A stretch of DNA of 64,000 nt, taken from Neofusicoccum parvum (lineage: Eukaryota > Ascomycota > Dothideomycetes > Botryosphaeriales > Botryosphaeriaceae). The position numbers and the translations under genes are program-made. Shown in pieces: positions 58,501 to 64,000 of the stretch (within the stretch, counting starts at the first letter, position 1; each line of letters starts with the position of its first letter). Under the pieces are notes generated by a model, which ran no database searches, was not told the DNA's origin, and saw only the letters and a program-made list of their open reading frames with translations. Location of the stretch: contig CP087220.1 of assembly GCA_020912385.1 (NCBI GenBank), positions 1,536,859-1,600,858 on the forward strand, given 5' to 3'.

Positions 58501-59989
58501 ATTTAAAAGCCAGGAACCGGCTTCTAGGAAGAGAAAGCGCTGCCCGTTTGAGGACGACGCGGACGAGGAGCGGCTAGACCGCTGGGCGAGGCTGAAGAGG
58601 GCCAACGCGAAGGAGCAGCTGCAAAGGTTGATGGGAAAGAAAGCCGAGTTCCGCAGCGTCTAGGAAGAGGCAGTGACCGCCATCTAGGCTGGAGTGAGCC
58701 CGGTGGTGGCAGTGATGCCAACCGGAGCTGGGAAAAGCATCTTGTTCATGCTGCCAGCTTGGACGGAGCCAGGAGGAACGACGGTAGTGGTAGTACCACT
58801 CATCGCGCTGCGAGCGGACATGAAAGAGCGCTGCAGCAAGCTGGGCATTAGCTGTGCAGAATAGGAGGCGAGGCGGCCACCAGACGCGGAGTCCATCGTG
58901 CTGGTCACGCCAGAGGCAGCACTGAGCGACGAGTTCATGACGTTTTTAAACCGGCTCAGGGCGATGAGGCAGCTGGACAGGATCATCATCGACGAGTGCC
59001 ACGTGGTGCTGAACGACCAGGTGGACTTCCGTAAGCAGCTGCAGCAGCTGGGGAAGCTTATGGCGGCAGAAACGCAGATGGTTCTGCTCACAGCAACGCT
59101 ACCACCCAGCAAAGAGGCTGAGCTGTGGCGCAGGATGGGCTGGACTGCGGCCGAGGTGGTGGTGTTCAGGGCGGTTACTACCCGCAGAAACATCAGCTAC
59201 CAGGTGGTGGGGGTGGAGTTGGAGGTGGAGGTGGAGAATGGAGGAGGGAGAGGAGGGAGAGGAGGGAGAGGAGGGGGGAGGAGGGGGAGGAGGGAGAGGG
59301 GGAGGATGGCGAGGAAGACAAGGAGGGAAGGAGGCGCAGAATAGGAAAATAGAAGAGATGGTGGAAGAGGAACTACAGGCAACGGTAGAAGGAAAGGTGG
59401 TCATCTACTGCAACACAGTGACCAGGGTGAAGAGCTTGGTGGACGCAGGGCTGTTCCAGTGCGAGGCATTTTACAGCAAGATATCAGAAGCTAGGAAGAA
59501 GGAGGTGCTAGAGGACTTCAAGGCGGGAGTGGTGCGTGTAGTGGTGGCCACCAGCGCGCTGGGCATGGGGATTGACATTCCAGGCATCAGGCTCATCATC
59601 CACACGGATGAGCCGCGGGATTTTCTGGACTACGCGCAGGAGAGCGGCAGGGCGGGAAGGGATGGACTGGCCAGCAGAGCAGTGATGGTTCAGGGGGGGG
59701 AGAAGAGCGATGACCGGCTGGTAAGGCAGTATCTAGATGGGGGACTGTGTAGGAGAACGGTGATGGACGAGTTTTTAGATGGTAGTTTTAGGCGGATAGA
59801 ATGCAGGCAGGAGGAGGGGGAAGAAAAGTGTGATTTTTGTAGAAGGAGCAGGGAGTCTAGGCGAGAGATCACGGATGATGATAATAATGATAATAATGAG
59901 GAGGAGGAGGTAGAGGAGGTAGATGAGGTGGAAGAGGTAGATGAGGTGGAAGAGGTAGACAGGGAGGTAGAGGAAGAACAGAGGGTAGA

Positions 59990-60250
59990 CCAGTACCAGC
60001 AGCGGCAGCAGGGGCAGCAGTGGAGGGAGCAGCAGCAAAGAGAGCAGCAGTAGAGGATGCGGCAGCAGGAAAATCAGCAGCAAAGAGAGCAGCAGCAGAG
60101 GATACGACAGCAGCAAAGAGAGAAGCAGCAGGAAAATCAGCGGGAAAGTCGGCAGGAAAGTCAGCAGGAAAGACAGCAGGAGGAAGAGCAGAATGCGCAA
60201 CAAAGAGAATCAGACAGGCAGGAGTTTTAAAGGCAGCAGCAGCAGCAGGT
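59990..60250 (+). repeat. CAG-rich trinucleotide tract of TLH copy D
   Basis: About 260 bases of interrupted CAG, encoding Gln/Arg-rich sequence; much shorter than in copies A and C. Confidence 0.88.
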
Positions 60251-60842
60251 AGGAATAAGGGCAAGGCAGGCCAGGCAGACACAACAGGTGTATGCAGATG
60301 CAGAACTACTTCAGAGAAAGCTGCAGAGGTGGAAGGGGGTATGTTTAGTATGTAAGGCAGCAGGTAGGGAAGACCAGCACAGCGTCAGCCACTGTCCAAC
60401 AGAGCGGGGTAGGCAGGCGGATGGGGAGAGGCGCGAGATGCAGGGAAGAATCAGGTTTGAGAGGTACTCGGGCTGCTTTCGCTGCGGGGTACCACAGGCA
60501 ATCTGCAATAGATGGGAGAGTAATGGTAGGCAGGGGTGGCGGTAGGTTCAGGGCAGCGAGTACCAGTTCTTCGGGGTGATAATTGGTATATTATACGGGA
60601 TCAAGCACGGGTATAAGACGGTGTGGAAGAGGTGGTTATTACGGCTAGGAGAGGAAGTAGTAGGAGCGGGAGTAGCGGCGGCGGCGGTAGAGGATAGAGA
60701 TGAAGATAAAGATAGACTGCTAGGATATCTTAGACAGGTATGGAGGAAGGACGAGCTCGAGAGTAATAACTTGGCTCGGGAGTTTTTATGGCTGATAGGA
60801 AGGGTGGAGAGCTTAATAGAGGAGAGAGGAGTAGGGAGATAA

Positions 60843-61035
60843 TAAAGCTAATAGATAGATAGGGCTAGCTAGTAGGTAGAGCTAGTAAGATGGAACTAAT
60901 AGAGGAGTAATAGTTGAAAAGAGTGGGAATAAACAAGAAAGATAGATTTTTAGGAATAATAATAACTGGATGTACTATATGAGTAGAATTAAATGGAATT
61001 GAATACAGATATAAAGTGATATATAAAAGAGGTGA
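60843..61035 (+). other. 3' flank of TLH copy D
   Basis: AT-rich non-coding segment. The same sequence type recurs after copy E (63104-63405), so it belongs to the repeated unit. Confidence 0.7.
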
Positions 61036-61670
61036 AAGATGGATTTAAAAGAACTAGAACTAGAATTAAAGCTAGGACTAGAATTAAAACTAGAGTTGAA
61101 ACTAGAGGTAGAACTAGAATTAAAACTTGAATTAAAACTAGAAGTAGAAGTAGAATTAGAAGAACTAGAAGAACTAGAAGAACTAGAAGAACTAGAAGAA
61201 CTAGAAGAACTAGAAGAACTAGAAGAACTAGAAGAACTAGAAGAACTAGAAGAACTAGAAGAATTAAAAAAAACAAAAAAAAAAAAAATAAAAAAAACTA
61301 GAAGGACTAGAAGAAGTAGAACTAGAATTAAAAGAACTAGAAGAACTAAAAGAATTAAAAAAGAATTAGAAGGACTAAAACTAAAACTAGAATTAGAAAT
61401 TAAGACTAGAACTAGAGGTAGAACTAAAGGAACTAGAAGAACTAGAAGAATTAAAAAAGAAAAAAAAAAAAAAAAAAAAAAAAAACTAGAAGGAACTAGA
61501 AGAAGTAGAACTAGAATTAGAAGAACTAGAACTAAAACTAGAATTAGAAACTAAGACTAGAACTAGAACTAGAACTAGAACTAGAACTAGAACTAGAACT
61601 AGAACTAGAACTAGAGTTAAAACTAGAGGTAGAACTAAAACTAGAACTAAAAGAACTAGAAGAAGAATAA
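61036..61670 (+). repeat. AGAACT-type hexamer tract, subtelomeric
   Basis: Tandem GAACTA/GAACTAGAATTAAAACTA variants over about 630 bases, interrupted by two A-runs near 61265 and 61460. It mimics coding sequence (alternating Glu-Leu-Lys) but is only a simple repeat. A related tract follows copy E. Confidence 0.92.
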
Positions 61671-61718
61671 TAGATTTAAAAGTAGAGAGTAATAATTTAA
61701 TATAGGAGTTTTTAACAG

Positions 61719-61840
61719 TTAGTAAGAGTAGGGTGAGGGATAGTAATTTTGAGTAGGATGAGGGTTAGCAATTTTAAGTAGGGTAAGGGTTAGTAATTTT
61801 GAGTAGGGTGAGGGTTAGTAATTTTGAGTAGAGTGAGGGT
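61719..61840 (+). repeat. 25-base telomere-like repeat, inner copy
   Basis: About four units of the form AGTAGGGTGAGGGTTAGTAA plus TTTTG, period 25. Matching units sit directly inside the telomere at 63786-63876, so this inner array looks like a former chromosome end. Confidence 0.85.
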
Positions 61841-62165
61841 GATGTATATAGTGGTAGTGGTGGTAGTGGCGGTGGCAGCAGTGGCGGCAGCAGCGGCAGC
61901 AGCAGTAGTAGTAGTAGCCAGGATAGTAGTAGGACTAGCAGCAGCTTAGGGCAACGATGGTAGTAGTAGCAGCTAGGATAGCAGCAGGACTAGTAGTAGA
62001 GGAAGCACTAGCAGCAGTAATAGCAAAGGGAGTAGGAGAGGATGTAGCAGAGGGAGCAGCAGCAACTACAGTAGGAAAGGGAGTAGGAGAGGACGTAGTA
62101 GAGGGAGTAGCAGAGGGAGCAGTAGAGGGAGCACCAGTAGCAGTAGCAGCAGAGGGAGCACTACT

Positions 62166-62197
<32 letters not shown>

Positions 62198-63103
62198 AGG
62201 GAGCAGCAGCAGCAGCAAAGAGAGCAGGAGAGGACGCAGCAAAGGGAGTAGTAAAGAAAGCAGTAGTGGCAGTAGGAGCAGTAGCAGCAAAGAGAGCAGT
62301 AAAGAAAGCAGCAGTAGTAGTAGGAGCAGTAGTAAAGAGAGCAGCAGAGGACGTAGTAAGAAGAGCAGTAGAGAATACAGCAGGAAAATCAGCAGGAAAG
62401 TCGGCAGGGAAGTTGGAAGGAAGAGCAGAGTACGTAATAAAGAGAATTAGACAGGTAGGAGTTTCGAAGGCAGCAGCAGCAGCAGCAGGTAGGAATAAGG
62501 GTAAGGCAGGCCAGGCAGACATAATAGGTGTATACAGATGCAGAACTGCTTCAGAGAAAGCTGCAGAGGTGGAAGAGGGTGTGTTTAGTGTGCAAGGCAG
62601 CGGGTAGGGAAGACCAGCACAGTGTTAGCCACTGTCCAACAGAGCGGGGTAGGCAGGCAGATGGGGAGAGGCGCGAGATGCAGGGAAGAATCAGGTTTGA
62701 GAGGTACTCGGGCTGCTTTCGCTGCGGGGTACCACAGGCAATCTGCAACAGGTGGGAGAGTAATGGTAGGCAGGGGTGGCGGCAGGTTCAGGGCAGCGAG
62801 TGCCAGTTCTTCGGGGTGATGATTGGTACGTTGTACGGGATCAAGCACGGGTATCAAAGGGTGTGGAAGAGGTGGTTGTTACGGCTAGGAGAGAAGGAAG
62901 TAGTAGGAGGAGTGGTAGCGGCGGCAGTGGCGGCAGCGGTAGAGGATGGAGATGGAGATGGAGATGGAGATGGAGATGAAGATAAAGATAGACTACTAGG
63001 ATATCTTGGACAGGCATGGAGGAAGGACGAGCTTGAGAGCAATAACTTGGCTCGAGAGTTTTTATGGCTGACAGGAAGGGTGGAGAGCTTAATAGAGGAG
63101 TAG
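61841..63103 (+). pseudogene. TLH copy E: leader fused to C-terminal end only
   Basis: Starts with GGT/GGC/CAG-rich sequence like the TLH leader, passes into the CAG tract (61940-62500) and then the C-terminal region: LLQRKLQRWKRVCLVCKAAG, CFRCGVPQAIC, YGIKHGYQRVWKRW, WRKDELESNNLAREFLW. It ends with TAG at 63101-63103. Zinc fingers, recombinase and helicase are absent: an internal deletion derivative or a 3' remnant. Contains a GATGGA run at 62945-62980. Confidence 0.82.
61940..62500 (+). repeat. CAG/GTA-rich trinucleotide tract of TLH copy E
   Basis: Interrupted CAG and AGT/AGC units; corresponds to the tracts of copies A, C and D, with many CAG-to-TAG changes. Confidence 0.85.
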
Positions 63104-63405
63104 GAAGAGGGGTAGGAAAGTAATAGAGCTAATGGAAATAGATGGATAGGACTAGCTAGTAGGTAGAGAGAGCTAGTAAAATTTTAGAACTAATAGAGAA
63201 AGAAGTAATAGTTGAAAAAGAGTAGGTAGAAATAAATAAGAAAGATGGATTTAAAAAGAATAAATGAATAAATAAATAAACAAATAAATAAATAGTAAGT
63301 ACCAGTTTATTTTAGAAATAATAATAGCTGGATAAGTATTACTATATAAATAGAATTGAGTGGAATTAAATACGAATATTAAGTAATATATATAGAAGAG
63401 GTAAA
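63104..63405 (+). other. 3' flank of TLH copy E
   Basis: AT-rich non-coding segment like 60843-61035; contains an (AAAT)n run at 63262-63292 not seen after copy D. Confidence 0.65.
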
Positions 63406-63700
63406 AGATGGATTTTAAAAAAAAAACTAGAACTAGAACTAGAACTAGAACTAGAATTAAAGCTAGAACTAGAATTAAAACTAGAGTTAAAACTAGAGTT
63501 AAAACCAGAAGTAGAAGTAGAAGTAGAAGTAGAAGTAGAAGTAGAAGTAGAAGTAGAAATAAAATTAGAAGAACTAGAAGAACTAGAAGAACTAGAAAGA
63601 AGTAGAAGTAACTAGAATTAAAAGTTAGAACTAGAAATAGAAGTAGAATTTTAGAAGAACTAGAAGAACTAGAACTAAATAAAGGAAGGTAGAAGAAGAA
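63406..63700 (+). repeat. AGAACT/AGAAGT hexamer tract, outer copy
   Basis: Tandem AACTAG then AGAAGT units, shorter than the tract at 61036-61670 and with a homogenised AGAAGT block at 63505-63555. Confidence 0.9.
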
Positions 63701-63785
63701 GAAGAAGAAGAGTATAAAAGAGAAGAAATTAAATAGAAAGAAAGTAAAAGATATAATAGAAATAGAGGTAGTAAAAGTAGAATAA

Positions 63786-63876
63786 GAGTTGATAATTTTA
63801 GACTAGGGTGAGGGTTAGTAATTTTAGATTAGGGTGAGGGTTAGTAATTTTAGATTAGGGTGAGGGTTAGTAATTT
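63786..63876 (+). repeat. 25/26-base telomere-like repeat, outer copy
   Basis: Three units of TTAGGGTGAGGGTTAGTAAT type directly inside the telomere; same family as 61719-61840. Confidence 0.9.
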
Positions 63877-64000
63877 GGGTTAGGGTTAGGGTTAGGGTTA
63901 GGGTTAGGGTTAGGGTTAGGGTTAGGGTTAGGGTTAGGGTTAGGGTTAGGGTTAGGGTTAGGGTTAGGGTTAGGGTTGGGGTTAGGGTTAGGGTTAGGGG
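63877..64000 (+). repeat. telomere, about 20 TTAGGG repeats
   Basis: GGGTTA repeats run to the last base, with one variant TTGGGG near 63977. The G-rich strand runs 5' to 3' outward, as at a true right-hand chromosome end. Confidence 0.97.

Larger units (their letters stand above)
55165..60842 (+). pseudogene. TLH copy D: C2H2 - recombinase-like - RecQ helicase - zinc knuckle, frameshifted
   Basis: ATG at 55165. The first stretch (55165-56871) covers two C2H2 fingers and the region to the acidic linker. A frame change within GAGGAG repeats near 56800 leads to 56726-58363, which contains the recombinase-like block: Arg in ARGPEI (57830-57832), Lys in YHKGY (57935-57937) and RAYR (58193-58204). 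A TAG at 58361 precedes the GH (His 58370-58372) and Tyr (58397-58399). The RecQ core shows PTGAGKS (58718-58738), DECH (58989-59000), TATLPP, GMGIDIPG and QESGRAGRDG. Gln-rich CAG tract follows (59990-60250), then CLVCKAAG ... CFRCGVPQAIC (60340-60510), and the frame closes with TAA at 60840-60842. Further TAG stops near 58472, 58493, 58660, 58684 and 58862. Helicase motifs are the best preserved in the window. Confidence 0.92.
54753..61840 (+). mobile_element. TLH unit D, the most complete copy
   Basis: Left edge TCCTAACCGAAAG at 54753. Contains iteron array, TATA-like TTTTTATATGAG (about 54928), telomere-like block (54984-55030), full-length TLH frame (55165-60842), an AGAACT-type hexamer tract (61036-61670) and 25-base telomere-like repeats (61719-61840). 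Confidence 0.85.

Noticed and set aside
61039..61554. 171-codon ORF rich in Glu-Leu-Lys, like a coiled-coil protein
   Set aside because: It is a direct product of the AGAACT hexamer repeat; related tracts occur elsewhere without conserved frame.
1..64000. TAG read as glutamine (altered genetic code) to explain the many TAG codons
   Set aside because: Stops also come from TGG and CGA, they differ between copies, and the intact 311-aa gene ends in TAG.
1..64000. tRNA, rRNA genes and CRISPR arrays
   Set aside because: No cloverleaf-like or rRNA-like sequence was recognised, and the regular repeats are simple or telomeric, without unique spacers.

Overview
This is the right-hand end of a chromosome from a filamentous ascomycete fungus. 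The last 124 bases are an almost perfect TTAGGG telomere running outward. Inside it lie telomere-linked RecQ helicase (TLH) genes. The repeats carry the marks of repeat-induced point mutation (RIP): CAG/CAA/CGA/TGG codons turned into stops, YVDD turned into YVNN, and AT-rich debris. The genes have short 48-90 base introns (one of 217) with GT..AG ends and CTAA-type branch sites.

Layout. 1-4971: decayed Ty3/gypsy chromovirus cut into by 4972-7653, the 3' half of a Ty1/copia element on the minus strand (copia A). 7654-12994: a second copia element with both 138-base LTRs (copia B). 12995-19125: TLH unit A (minus). 19130-21945: RIP-degraded LINE remains, with one LINE inserted inside another. 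21947-23811 and 23919-25766: two pogo/Fot1-type DNA transposons. 25769-27250: more LINE remains. 27645-39718: an island of three undamaged genes. 39973-44040: an LTR-like piece and a decayed Tad1-type LINE. 44041-48420: TLH unit B (strongly RIP-degraded). 48421-54315: unit C. 54316-54638: a solo LTR. 54753-61840: unit D. 61841-63876: the 3' end of a fifth unit, E. 63877-64000: telomere.

The gene island holds (i) a 10-exon NLR-like gene (alpha/beta hydrolase, NACHT, ankyrin repeats, SPRY; 1947 aa by my exon model), (ii) an unrecognised single-exon 311-aa protein on the same strand, and (iii), divergent from it, an 8-exon ankyrin-like plus subtilisin-like S8 protease (997 aa). Both spliced models join in frame with no leftover bases. 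The set looks like a fungal self/non-self recognition or programmed-cell-death cluster.

The most unusual observation concerns the TLH units. Upstream of the RecQ helicase the protein has what reads as a complete tyrosine-recombinase catalytic set (Arg, Lys, RxxR, GH, and Tyr nine residues after the His). Each of the four units with a 5' end carries, about 390 bases before the start codon, the same array: a palindrome with about 10-base arms and a 6-base spacer, a 42-43 base gap, then two direct copies of the arm with a 14-base period. The arm sequence differs between units but changes together in all four half-sites of one unit. This suggests that TLH units are, or descend from, recombinase-helicase mobile elements living at chromosome ends. 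No TLH copy here is intact.
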